Positions 45,413-53,819 of a DNA stretch of 64,000 nucleotides are shown piece after piece. Source of the DNA: Candidatus Kryptonium sp. (lineage in GTDB: Bacteria; Bacteroidota; Ignavibacteria; Kryptoniales; Kryptoniaceae); contig JANXBN010000001.1 of the NCBI GenBank assembly GCA_025060635.1, positions 124,001 to 188,000 of the forward strand, in the 5' to 3' direction. The notes below the pieces were generated by a model. The model searched no databases. It was not told the DNA's origin and saw nothing but the letters and a program-made list of their open reading frames with translations. The translations under genes were made by a program, and so were the position numbers. The first letter of the stretch is position 1. Every line of letters starts with the position of its first letter.

Positions 45413-46219
45413 TTACTTCCGTGCTGTGACTATTAATCCCGTCCCACTTTTATTTTCAATTTTGGTATCAAGCCACATCATAAAAATACCGGGAACTAAA
45501 ATAACAAGGTAATATAGTGGTAAGAAAAGAGCGAAAGCAAAACTTTTCCCAAGCAAAAGAACAGGAAATTTTATCATCAACCTCCACGACAGATTTCCCC
45601 ATTTACCATAGCTGTATTTCACGGAGATGTTTTTAAATCCTATTTTTTCAAGTTTATCTTTGATTTCATCCGCTCCGTAACCACTTCTTACATGCTCTTC
45701 AATAAAGCTTTCATCTTCTTCGGAGTGAACTTCTGATCCACCGAGGTTTGATGGGGTACTTATTATCAGTAATCCATCTTTTTTCATTGCTTTATAAAAA
45801 TTTCTAAAAACCTCCTCATCGTTTTCAATGTGTTCCATGACATCAATTGCAAGTATTAAGTCAAATTTTTCAGCGAAATTTAATTTGGTAAGATCAGCGA
45901 TTTCAAATTTTAAATTTTCTATCTTTTCCGATCTTGCAAATTTTTCACATTCTCTGATTCTTCTTTCGTTCAGATCAACGCCGAGGACCTCTGAATTTTT
46001 AAATTTTTTGGCTATGAAATACGAATACTGTCCGAAGCCACAGCCAGCGTCAAGGACATTGCATTTTTCATTTTTTGAACGGAAAAATTTTTCCAGTTCG
46101 TTTTTCACATACCATGCGCGCAGAAGAAAGAGGTTCAAGCCAGCGTAAAGAATTTTTCGCAAAATACCTCGCTCGGAGATTATCTCGTCAATTTTTGATT
46201 TTATCTTTTCGTATTTCAT
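45413..46219 (-). CDS. Class I SAM-dependent methyltransferase with C-terminal membrane segment
   Basis: The SAM-binding motif is VLDAGCGFGQYSYFIAKKF, followed by GVDLNERRIRECEKFA and LILAIDVMEHIENDEEVF, typical of Methyltransf_11/UbiE-like folds. Residues about 210-255 are strongly hydrophobic (ALFLPLYYLVILVPGIFMMW), so the protein is probably membrane-attached and may act on a lipid or quinone. The substrate is unknown. It ends two bases after the convergent mutL stop and one base after the kinase gene begins on the same strand, so it is likely cotranscribed with the kinase. Confidence 0.85.
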   Translation of the reverse strand: MKYEKIKSKIDEIISERGILRKILYAGLNLFLLRAWYVKNELEKFFRSKNEKCNVLDAGCGFGQYSYFIAKKFKNSEVLGVDLNERRIRECEKFARSEKIENLKFEIADLTKLNFAEKFDLILAIDVMEHIENDEEVFRNFYKAMKKDGLLIISTPSNLGGSEVHSEEDESFIEEHVRSGYGADEIKDKLEKIGFKNISVKYSYGKWGNLSWRLMIKFPVLLLGKSFAFALFLPLYYLVILVPGIFMMWLDTKIENKSGTGLIVTARK

Positions 46220-46220
46220 T

Positions 46221-47393
46221 TCACTTTTTTAAAACTATTCTGAAAGTTGAACCTTTCCCGAGTTTGCTTTCTTTCAGAAATAATTTTCCGCCGTGATAAA
46301 CTTCAATTATTCTTTTTGATAAGCTCAATCCAAGCCCCCAACCTCGCTTCTTCGTTGTGTAACCAGGTCTGAAAATATCCTTGCGATATTTCATATTTAT
46401 TCCTCGTCCCGTGTCGGATACATCAATTATAACGGATTTTTTCCTCTCCTGAATTTTAAACTCTATCTTTCCTTCGCTGTTTTCAATTGCATCAAGCGAA
46501 TTTTTTATCAAATTTTCAATGACCCATTCAAACAGCTCACGATTTATAAAAGCTTTTGCTTCAAGATCTCCCTTGACTGAAATCGCTATCTTTTTACCGG
46601 TGTGTGGAATTCTTTTCTCAAAATATCTAACGACGGAACTTATAACATCTGAGATTTTTTCTTCAACAAATTCAGGTTTTGAACCAATTTTTGAAAATCT
46701 TTGTGCTGTTTTGTTAAGTTTGTTGAGATCGTTTTCAATTTCATGAATTACATCGCTCACATCTTCGCCGTTATCAACTTTTGTCCTTAAAATTTCAAGC
46801 CATCCATATAAACTTGAAAGCGGTGTTCCAAGTTGGTGTGCGGTTTCTCGGGCAAGCCCAACCCAAATGTTGCTCTGTTCAGTTTTTTTGATGTAACTAA
46901 AACTCAAATATCCAATTAAAATGAAAATCCCCGCAGCGACAAGAATTATATATGGCAAAATTTTAAGCTGTTCTACAAGTTTTGAATTTCCGTAGAAAAC
47001 ATAGTTCAGGATCAATGTGTCGCCGTAAACTATCTTTATAGGTTCAAAAGTTTTCTCCATCTTTGCAATTTCACTTCGCAAAATCCTTTCCTTCTGTTTT
47101 GATGGCAAGTTCGGATCAATGTCAATGTTTCTGTAGTAAAGAGGATTTCTGTCTCTATCGGTCACGATCACAGGGAAATCAATGGTCAAAATTATCTGGT
47201 TAAATATAAATGTGAATTCAGAAGTCCCTGGGGCTGTAGCTATATATTCAATTGATTTTGCGTAGAGGTTTGCAATTTGCCTCTCCCTTTGTTCAAGATT
47301 TTTGACTATGATATTTGTATAGTAAAGAATCCCGAGGGCAATTGCGACCGCAAGAAGGACAAGAAATCTTTTTATGTTTACGGTTTTCAGCAT
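46221..47393 (-). CDS. Membrane sensor histidine kinase
   Basis: An N-terminal membrane helix (FLVLLAVAIALGILYYTNI) precedes an extracytoplasmic domain, with a second helix near residues 145-170. The phospho-acceptor His is in ARETAHQLGTPLSSLYGWLE. The ATPase domain shows NLIKNSLDAIENSEGK, DVSDTGRGI and GWGLGLSLSKRIIEVYHGG. No receiver domain or adjacent response regulator is present, so the partner lies elsewhere. The Q after H (HQLGTPL) is the variant typical of the NtrY-like/FCB type. The signal is unknown. Confidence 0.92.
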   Translation of the reverse strand: MLKTVNIKRFLVLLAVAIALGILYYTNIIVKNLEQRERQIANLYAKSIEYIATAPGTSEFTFIFNQIILTIDFPVIVTDRDRNPLYYRNIDIDPNLPSKQKERILRSEIAKMEKTFEPIKIVYGDTLILNYVFYGNSKLVEQLKILPYIILVAAGIFILIGYLSFSYIKKTEQSNIWVGLARETAHQLGTPLSSLYGWLEILRTKVDNGEDVSDVIHEIENDLNKLNKTAQRFSKIGSKPEFVEEKISDVISSVVRYFEKRIPHTGKKIAISVKGDLEAKAFINRELFEWVIENLIKNSLDAIENSEGKIEFKIQERKKSVIIDVSDTGRGINMKYRKDIFRPGYTTKKRGWGLGLSLSKRIIEVYHGGKLFLKESKLGKGSTFRIVLKK

Positions 47394-47404
47394 GTTTGGG
47401 ATGT

Positions 47405-48694
47405 TTACTTTAAAATTGTTTGATATCTATCTGCTCCAACCGATATGATTGAAATTTCTACCCCAGTTAGTTTTTCTATTGCTTCAATATAATCTCTTGC
47501 TTCAGACGGAAGTTCTAAATATGTTTTGACATTTGAAGTTTTTGTTTTCCATCCTTTAAAGGTTTCGTAAATAGGTTTAACTTTTGAGAGAGTTTCGGAG
47601 TCGGTTGGGAAGTTTTTAAGTTTTTTGCCGTTTAATTCATAGGCGACGCAGATTTTTATTTCGTCAAGTTCATCAAGGACATCAAGTTTAGTCAAGGCGA
47701 GTTTTTCAATCCCGTTTATCATAATTGTGTAGTTCAAGCTCACAATATCAAGCCAACCGCATCTTCTGGGCCTTCCTGTTGTTGCTCCGTATTCATGTCC
47801 TTTCTCTCTTATGTAGTTTCCAATTTCGCTTTTTAATTCCGTTGGAAACGGACCTTCTCCGACTCTTGTTGTATATGCTTTAATAACACCGATCACTCCG
47901 TTTATTTTTGTTGGTGGGATACCTGAACCTGTTGATGCTCCGCCTGCAGTTGGGTTTGAAGATGTCACATAAGGATAGGTTCCGTGGTCAATGTCAAGCA
48001 AAGCGCCTTGTGCACCTTCAAGCAGAATTTTCCTTCCTTCTTTTATTGCTTTATTTAGATATACAGCGGTGTCGGTGACATATTCATCAATTTTTTTATC
48101 AAACTCAATATATTCGTCAATTATTTTTTCAACATCAAACTTCGTTTCGCCGTAAATTTTTTCTATGATTTCGTTTTTTGATTCAATGTTTTTGCGAAGT
48201 TTTTTGCGAAGCGTTTCCCTGTCAAGCAGATCAACTACTTTAATTCCAACTCTTGCATATTTATCAACATAAGCTGGACCGATTCCTTTCCCAGTCGTTC
48301 CGATTTTTCCATCCCCTTGCTCATAAAGTTTATCAAGAAGTTTGTGATATGGCATTATAAGATGAGCGTTGTGGCTTATCAAAAGTCGTCCGGATATGTC
48401 AACACCTGCGGATTTTACCATTTCAATTTCTTCCATCAAAGCAATTGGGTCAAGCACTACACCATTTCCAATTACACAAACGACATTTGGGTGAAAAATT
48501 CCAGATGGCAAAAGATGTAAGACATAAGTTTTACCGCTAAATGAAACTGTATGTCCTGCGTTAGCGCCTCCTTGATATCTAACCACGATGTCAGCGTTTT
48601 CGCTCAAAAGATCAACGATTTTTCCCTTTCCTTCATCGCCCCATTGAGCGCCGAGGATGACCCACACAGCGCCATCAGGAATTTTTATCAACAT
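47405..48694 (-). CDS. purA: Adenylosuccinate synthetase
   Basis: PurA joins aspartate to IMP with GTP on the route to AMP. The GTP-binding start is VILGAQWGDEGKGKIVDLLS, followed by YQGGANAGHTVSF, GIGPAYVDKYARVGIKVVDL, LEGAQGALLDIDHGTYPYVT and TTGRPRRCGWLD. At 429 residues it has normal length. Its ATG overlaps the STAS stop codon as TAATG, which points to reinitiation from the upstream gene. Confidence 0.96.
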   Translation of the reverse strand: MLIKIPDGAVWVILGAQWGDEGKGKIVDLLSENADIVVRYQGGANAGHTVSFSGKTYVLHLLPSGIFHPNVVCVIGNGVVLDPIALMEEIEMVKSAGVDISGRLLISHNAHLIMPYHKLLDKLYEQGDGKIGTTGKGIGPAYVDKYARVGIKVVDLLDRETLRKKLRKNIESKNEIIEKIYGETKFDVEKIIDEYIEFDKKIDEYVTDTAVYLNKAIKEGRKILLEGAQGALLDIDHGTYPYVTSSNPTAGGASTGSGIPPTKINGVIGVIKAYTTRVGEGPFPTELKSEIGNYIREKGHEYGATTGRPRRCGWLDIVSLNYTIMINGIEKLALTKLDVLDELDEIKICVAYELNGKKLKNFPTDSETLSKVKPIYETFKGWKTKTSNVKTYLELPSEARDYIEAIEKLTGVEISIISVGADRYQTILK

Positions 48695-49074
48695 TACACT
48701 TTGATTTTCTTTTTCTTTGACTTCTTTTTATAACTTTCAATCGCTTCTTCAATTGAATTGTAAGTTTCAAAAACTTTTATAAGACGTGTTATCGTTAAAA
48801 GTGATTCAACTTTTTCGTTTAGATTTGCAATTTTAAGATCACCACCACTATTTCGCATCGTCGTCAAACCGCTTATCAATGTCCCAAGTCCTGCGCTGTT
48901 AATCATCTTAACATTCTTAAGATCAACTACTATTTTATTTCTGCCTTCATCAAGAAACTTGCGCAGAAGGTCTCTAAATTTTTGAGAGTCAGGTCCTCCC
49001 ATTAAGTTCCCTTTGATCTCAACAACTACGACATCATCAATTTTTTTCGCTTTCAATCGCATAGAGTTTTTCAT
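48694..49074 (-). CDS. STAS-domain protein (anti-sigma factor antagonist-like)
   Basis: This 126-residue protein is one STAS domain: VVVVEIKGNLMGGPDSQKF, then IVVDLKNVKMINSAGLGTLI with the Ser that is phosphorylated in SpoIIAA-type antagonists, and IANLNEKVESLLTITRLIKVFE. A very lysine-rich tail ends the protein. No anti-sigma kinase (RsbW/SpoIIAB) or PP2C phosphatase is adjacent. It is coupled to purA by TAATG. The regulated factor is unknown. Confidence 0.88.
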   Translation of the reverse strand: MKNSMRLKAKKIDDVVVVEIKGNLMGGPDSQKFRDLLRKFLDEGRNKIVVDLKNVKMINSAGLGTLISGLTTMRNSGGDLKIANLNEKVESLLTITRLIKVFETYNSIEEAIESYKKKSKKKKIKV

Positions 49075-49076
49075 GC

Positions 49077-49769
49077 TTAATTTTCATAATCCACTCTATT
49101 AAAACTAATACTCTTTCCACAATTGACGATGAATTCAAAGTATAATATCGGTTTTGAAATTCCTTTATCGTTATAGCCTTTAAAAGCACTGACAATTTTA
49201 TCCCATTTTTGAGGATTGTATTTGTGAGAAGGCGCAACAATTACAGGTTGGATGTTCCAAGAATATGCTCCATCTAAATGTCTTCCAGAGCTTTGTGAAG
49301 CCCAATTTGCATAGTATTCTATCTGATCAACTATGTCGGGTTTAATAGGTTCATCTTTTAGTTCAATTATTCTGTATTCTCTTTTTTCGTTATCCTGACA
49401 AGTGGTTAATATATCTATCTTTTGCATTCCAACACCGCAAAAAACTTCATTGCCAAACCAAATTATGTTATGACCAACTATTGGATTTAAATTGGGATCA
49501 AGCCCAATGTTTTCTGTAAAATACAGTTCAAGATAAATTTCGTAAGATTTTTTCTCTCGTTGTAGATCACATATATTTGGTAGAACATTATCATTGAAAA
49601 CCCTATGATCAGGGTAAGGTTCGGAATTTGGTTTTAATAATATCCTTCTTTTAATTGGGTCCCAATCAAAACCTCCACTATAACCAGCATTGGCAATTGG
49701 TTTGCCTGAATTATAGCGCAAATGAATTGGGAAAGTGGCGTCGTTTACTATGAAAACATGTGTTTTCAT
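49077..49769 (-). CDS. Probable type II restriction endonuclease
   Basis: I do not recognise the family with certainty. The gene starts eight bases after a DNA methyltransferase gene on the same strand. It contains a PD-(D/E)xK-like pattern: MQKIDIL with the Asp, then EYRIIELKDEPIKPDIVDQI with the E-x-K, about 16 residues apart. It has no signal peptide or membrane segment. At 230 residues it has the usual size of a type II enzyme. The block sits between housekeeping genes (STAS/purA and secF), as expected of an inserted restriction-modification unit. Function is inferred from position and motif. Confidence 0.6.
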   Translation of the reverse strand: MKTHVFIVNDATFPIHLRYNSGKPIANAGYSGGFDWDPIKRRILLKPNSEPYPDHRVFNDNVLPNICDLQREKKSYEIYLELYFTENIGLDPNLNPIVGHNIIWFGNEVFCGVGMQKIDILTTCQDNEKREYRIIELKDEPIKPDIVDQIEYYANWASQSSGRHLDGAYSWNIQPVIVAPSHKYNPQKWDKIVSAFKGYNDKGISKPILYFEFIVNCGKSISFNRVDYEN

Positions 49770-49777
49770 TAAATTGA

Positions 49778-49972
49778 TTATTTTTTCTTCTTGAATATGA
49801 AGATGTATTCGTGTTTAAATACATAAAATCCACCAACGAGCGCTCTATATCTCCAAAGTTCCTTTTGGTTTCTCTTGCCTCTTGTTTCTTCAAAGTTTTT
49901 AACAATTACGCTTTTTAAAGAGTAATCTCTTTTTAACACCTCACTCATGCAATAAAAGCCCAAGGTATCCAC
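49778..49972 (-). pseudogene. C-terminal fragment of the frameshifted DNA methyltransferase
   Basis: This overlapping frame encodes LGFYCMSEVLKRDYSLKSVI and ends KHEYIFIFKKK, a normal methyltransferase C-terminus including the aromatic end motif. It continues the upstream frame, which runs out at KYFKGEWIPWAFIA. Adding one base near 49965 would read GEWIPLGFYCMSEVL without interruption. It has no ribosome site of its own. Confidence 0.75.
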
Positions 49973-50868
49973 TCACCTTTAAAATACTTATCGCCAATCA
50001 CTAAGGCAAGAAAGCGTTCTTTTTCTAAATATGGACTTATATTATCAAGCACTTCTCCAAACATTTTTAAAAATTCGTCAATGCTTTTTGCGTTTGAAAG
50101 GTCCCTTTTATCGTTTGAAAACTTGATAATATCGTGATATGGTGGATGTAAAATCATCAATTGAAAATAATTGATGCCATATTTTTCTAAAATGGATCTA
50201 ATATTTATCGTCCTGCTGTCATCAATGATTATATCGCTGATCACATTGTAAGGGTTCTCTTCTTTTTTAATTAGTTCGTTGGCTTTTTTAGCTACATCAG
50301 GATTTAATTCTATTCCAACCCCATTTCTACCCAACCTTCTGCATTCAATTAAAGTTGTTCCGCTTCCCACAAAGGCATCCAAAACCCAATCGCCTTTCTT
50401 GGTATATCTTAACATTAACTGTCTTGGAATTTGAGGTATGAAATTCCCCCAATACCATCCAAGATGTGCACCAGAGGTGTCTCTTTTATCAAAAATCCAA
50501 AGGCTATCCGTAATAATTTCATCATACTCTTTCCATCTTGAAAGATTTATATCATTAATTTTGTTCGTTTTGATTTCATTAGTTCCTTTTATCAACCTTT
50601 CTAAATAATACTTCGCCCGTTCAAGTGTTTGTGCCTCTAAAATTTGATCTAATTCTGAAAGTAGAACATCCTTGCGTAAGGAAATAGTATCGCCATCGCT
50701 GTCAATATTCAACAAATCAAAACGGTCCTTTTGAAAATTCATAAACAATAATTTTAAAACCGAAATTTTTCGTTTCAGAAAATTCAAATTACTAACATTG
50801 CAAAGTTCGCTTAAAACCTCAACAAATTTCTCCTTATTCAGCGCTATTATCTGTTCAGAATTATTCAT
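49945..50868 (-). CDS. DNA methyltransferase (N4-cytosine or N6-adenine), frameshifted near its C-terminus
   Basis: The SAM site is GDWVLDAFVGSGTTLIECRR, followed by GVGIELNPDV. The catalytic motif IV is LMILHPPYHDIIKFS. HLGWYWGNFIPQIPRQLML just before the SAM site is characteristic of this class. The first 130 residues are helical and may bind DNA. The frame stops at 49945, but the last 60 residues of the protein follow in another frame (49778-49972), so one base is missing around 49965. Whether the enzyme still works depends on whether the change is real. Its partner nuclease is the next gene. Confidence 0.82.
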   Translation of the reverse strand: MNNSEQIIALNKEKFVEVLSELCNVSNLNFLKRKISVLKLLFMNFQKDRFDLLNIDSDGDTISLRKDVLLSELDQILEAQTLERAKYYLERLIKGTNEIKTNKINDINLSRWKEYDEIITDSLWIFDKRDTSGAHLGWYWGNFIPQIPRQLMLRYTKKGDWVLDAFVGSGTTLIECRRLGRNGVGIELNPDVAKKANELIKKEENPYNVISDIIIDDSRTINIRSILEKYGINYFQLMILHPPYHDIIKFSNDKRDLSNAKSIDEFLKMFGEVLDNISPYLEKERFLALVIGDKYFKGEWIPWAFIA

Positions 50869-50892
50869 TTCATAGGTTCATTGTTGCAAATT

Positions 50893-51846
50893 TTACTTTG
50901 CTGGAATAGGTTGTTTCTTCAGGAGTTTTTCCTTTTCTGCTTTCCTTTGCCTTGCAAGCGTGAAATCAACTACAATTGAACTTGCGACATAGATTGATGA
51001 ATAAGTTCCAGTTATCATACCAATTATTAACGCAAACGCAAAGCCACGCGTAACCTCACTTCCAACGACAAGCAAAACAATAAGAACCATTATCGTCGTT
51101 CCGCTCGTTATGATGGTTCTGCTCAAGGTTTCATTAATGCTTTTGTTCACAAGAGCAATGAAATCCATTGCTTTGTGTAGTTTTAAATTCTCCCTGATTC
51201 TATCAAAAACAACGACTGTATCATTTACCGATAAACCGACAAGCGTAAGCAAAGCAGCAAGCAATGTTTGGTTCATTTCTATATTTAAATATGGCACGGC
51301 ACTAAAGATTGAACAAAATCCGAGTGTAACTAAAACATCGTGGAAAAGAGCAACTACAGCGCCAAGCCCATAAATCGGCTTAAATCTTAATCCAATGTAG
51401 ACAAGCATTACGATCAGTGATAAAATGACCGTATACAATGCTTTTTTTCTCAACTCAGCTCCAATTCTTGGTCCAACTTTTTCTTCGTTTAAAATCTCAA
51501 CCTTGTTATCTTTGAACTTAGATATCAAAGTGGATGAGATCATCTCGCTTATTTTGGTTCCTTCAGCTTGTTCGGATGTCCTTATCAAGATTTCGTTGCG
51601 ACTTCCATATGTTTTTATCTCACTTTTAGCAAGTCCAATCTGAGCCATTGCGTTTCTTACTTCTCCAATTGAAACAGGTTTTTCAAATCTCACAATTACT
51701 TCGGTTCCACCGAGGAAGTCAATGCCAAGTGGAATTCCACGAAAAATAAGTGAAATTAAACCAGCAAGTATAACAATTGCTGAAATAGCATACCAAAATT
51801 TTCTTTTCTCTATAAACTTTATATTTGTTTTGCCGATAAATCTCAT
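50893..51846 (-). CDS. secF: Protein translocase subunit SecF
   Basis: SecF works with SecD to drive late steps of Sec export with the proton motive force. The N-terminal helix (WYAISAIVILAGLISLIF) is followed by the family motif GIDFLGGTEVIVRF. VGPRIGAELRKKALYTVILS begins the membrane core, and LSVNDTVVVFDRIREN is the conserved helix-4 motif. I choose ATG 51846, preceded by GAGGG, over the TTG two codons upstream. At 317 residues it has normal length. secD lies 28 bases upstream in the same transcript. Confidence 0.95.
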   Translation of the reverse strand: MRFIGKTNIKFIEKRKFWYAISAIVILAGLISLIFRGIPLGIDFLGGTEVIVRFEKPVSIGEVRNAMAQIGLAKSEIKTYGSRNEILIRTSEQAEGTKISEMISSTLISKFKDNKVEILNEEKVGPRIGAELRKKALYTVILSLIVMLVYIGLRFKPIYGLGAVVALFHDVLVTLGFCSIFSAVPYLNIEMNQTLLAALLTLVGLSVNDTVVVFDRIRENLKLHKAMDFIALVNKSINETLSRTIITSGTTIMVLIVLLVVGSEVTRGFAFALIIGMITGTYSSIYVASSIVVDFTLARQRKAEKEKLLKKQPIPAK

Positions 51847-51874
51847 CTTCAATCCCTCGGAAATTGTTTTTAAA

Positions 51875-53758
51875 TTATCCGAATTTTATAACTGCTTGAT
51901 ACTTTTCTGCTAAAATGTCGTATAGAACTTTGGTTATGAAAATTGCGCTGAAAAGATTAGCTAAAATTCCAATCATTATCGTAAGTGCAAAACCTTGAAT
52001 GGGTCCAGCACCAAAATTATACAGAATCAGTCCCGTTAGAAAAGTTGTTATGTTGGAGTCAAAAATTGCACTAAATGCTTTGGAATAACCTTCGTCTATA
52101 GCGGATCTGAGTGTTCTGCCAACGCTAAGCTCTTCACGAATTCTTTCATATATTAAAACATTCGCGTCAACGGCAACGCCTATAGTAAGTATAATTCCTG
52201 CGATGCCGGGCAAAGTAAGAGTGGCGTTAAAACCAGCAAGAACTGCAAGTATAAAACCAATGTTCAAAATCAACGCTAAATTAGCAACTATTCCAGATGT
52301 AGAATAGTAAACTATCATGAACAATGTTATCAAGGCAAAAGCCAAAAGCGCAGCGTTTAAACCTTTTTGGATAGAATCCTCACCAAGTGATGGCCCGACA
52401 GTTCTTTCTTCAATTATTTCAAGTGGCGCTGGTAATGCACCAGCTTTTAAAACAATCTCAAGAAGTCGTGCTTCTTCAGGTGAATCAAGTCCTTCAATTT
52501 GCGAGCTTCCACCGATTATTTTAGTCCTCACAACTGGCCAGGAGTAAGCAGTTCCATCAAGAATTATAGCAATATGTCTATTTATGTTTGCGCCTGTTAT
52601 TCTTGCCCATTCGCGTGCACCTTCGCTGTTCATTCTCATTATAACGATCGGAAGGTTATTTTCAGGATCAATTGTCGCTCTTGCCTCAGTTATTACTTTT
52701 CCAGTAATTTCTGGATCCTTCTTGACAGCAAGAAGATTATAATACTGATTCCCATCTTGAGCCGTAAAAGGCTTCGCAGACCAAACGAATTCAAAATCTG
52801 GTGGGATTAAATTTTTCACATCTGGGCGCGATAAAATATATTCAACAATTCTTCTATCTCTTGCGTTAACAAAGCCAATACCAGTTTGTTCGTCAACCCT
52901 GACATATGCGAAGAATGGATGTTCTTTTTTAAACTTTTCAAATTCATCTAACCCTGCTGTCGCTGTATCAACGCCGAGCTCAGATGCAATAGTTTTTATA
53001 GTATCTTTCTTGGTTGTGTCCGATTTCAGGGCAACTTGAGAGGTATCGGTGGTATCAGAAATTCCTTTTCCAGCCAAGTAGTTGTCAATGGATTGCATTA
53101 CTTTTATTGTGACATCAACAGGTTTTAGAAGTTTGAACTCAAGAACTGCGGTGCTTTGCAAAAGTTGTCTAACTTCTTCCCGATTTTTTACGCCTGGCAA
53201 TTCAACGATAATGCGATTTGCACCTTGCTTATGAATTGATGGTTCAGCGACGCCATACTTATCAACTCTGTTTCGGATAACTTCAAGAGCTCTATCAACA
53301 GCGTCCTCAGCTTGCTTTTCAAGTTCAGAAATTATCTCAGCATCGCTCTGACGAATATCACCATAATATCTACTTAACCTTATCCCTTTCTCCTGAAATT
53401 TCCTCAAAAGAATTGATGTAGCTGGTTCTTCCGAAACCAACGCTTCTTTTTTAACTTCAGCAAGTATTTGTCTAAATGTTTCGTCTTTGTTCTTTGCGAG
53501 GTTGTCAAGCATTTTAACCACATCTACTTCAAGCGCAACATACATTCCGCCCTGAAGATCAAGCCCAAGCTTTATCCTTTTTTGTTTAACTTTTTGAATA
53601 TCATCAATGTTTTGCTGGACAAATTTCAAACTATCTTCCCCTTTCAATTCACTTAATTTCTTTTGATACTGAATGTCCTTGTAGGTTGGATACAGATACC
53701 ACAAAGCACCGGCGATTGATATTATGATCAAAATAATTTTCCATCTGTTCTTTTTCAC
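51875..53758 (-). CDS. secD: Protein translocase subunit SecD
   Basis: SecD is the partner of SecF. The N-terminal helix precedes KLGLDLQGGMYVALEVDV, followed by the large periplasmic domain. It ends with VGPSLGEDSIQKGLNAALLA and the six-helix core. GVAVDANVLIYERIREEL is the diagnostic helix-4 motif, and FDSNITTFLTGLILYNFGAG follows. At 627 residues it is longer than E. coli SecD; a Ser/Thr/Asp-rich insert near residues 225-260 may explain this. The gene follows gyrA on the minus strand with about 60 bases between. Confidence 0.95.
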   Translation of the reverse strand: MKKNRWKIILIIISIAGALWYLYPTYKDIQYQKKLSELKGEDSLKFVQQNIDDIQKVKQKRIKLGLDLQGGMYVALEVDVVKMLDNLAKNKDETFRQILAEVKKEALVSEEPATSILLRKFQEKGIRLSRYYGDIRQSDAEIISELEKQAEDAVDRALEVIRNRVDKYGVAEPSIHKQGANRIIVELPGVKNREEVRQLLQSTAVLEFKLLKPVDVTIKVMQSIDNYLAGKGISDTTDTSQVALKSDTTKKDTIKTIASELGVDTATAGLDEFEKFKKEHPFFAYVRVDEQTGIGFVNARDRRIVEYILSRPDVKNLIPPDFEFVWSAKPFTAQDGNQYYNLLAVKKDPEITGKVITEARATIDPENNLPIVIMRMNSEGAREWARITGANINRHIAIILDGTAYSWPVVRTKIIGGSSQIEGLDSPEEARLLEIVLKAGALPAPLEIIEERTVGPSLGEDSIQKGLNAALLAFALITLFMIVYYSTSGIVANLALILNIGFILAVLAGFNATLTLPGIAGIILTIGVAVDANVLIYERIREELSVGRTLRSAIDEGYSKAFSAIFDSNITTFLTGLILYNFGAGPIQGFALTIMIGILANLFSAIFITKVLYDILAEKYQAVIKFG

Positions 53759-53819
53759 TTTGACATCACCTTTTTTATTTTCTTTTGCAAGATAAAGTTA
53801 ATTTACGGAGATTTAAAAA

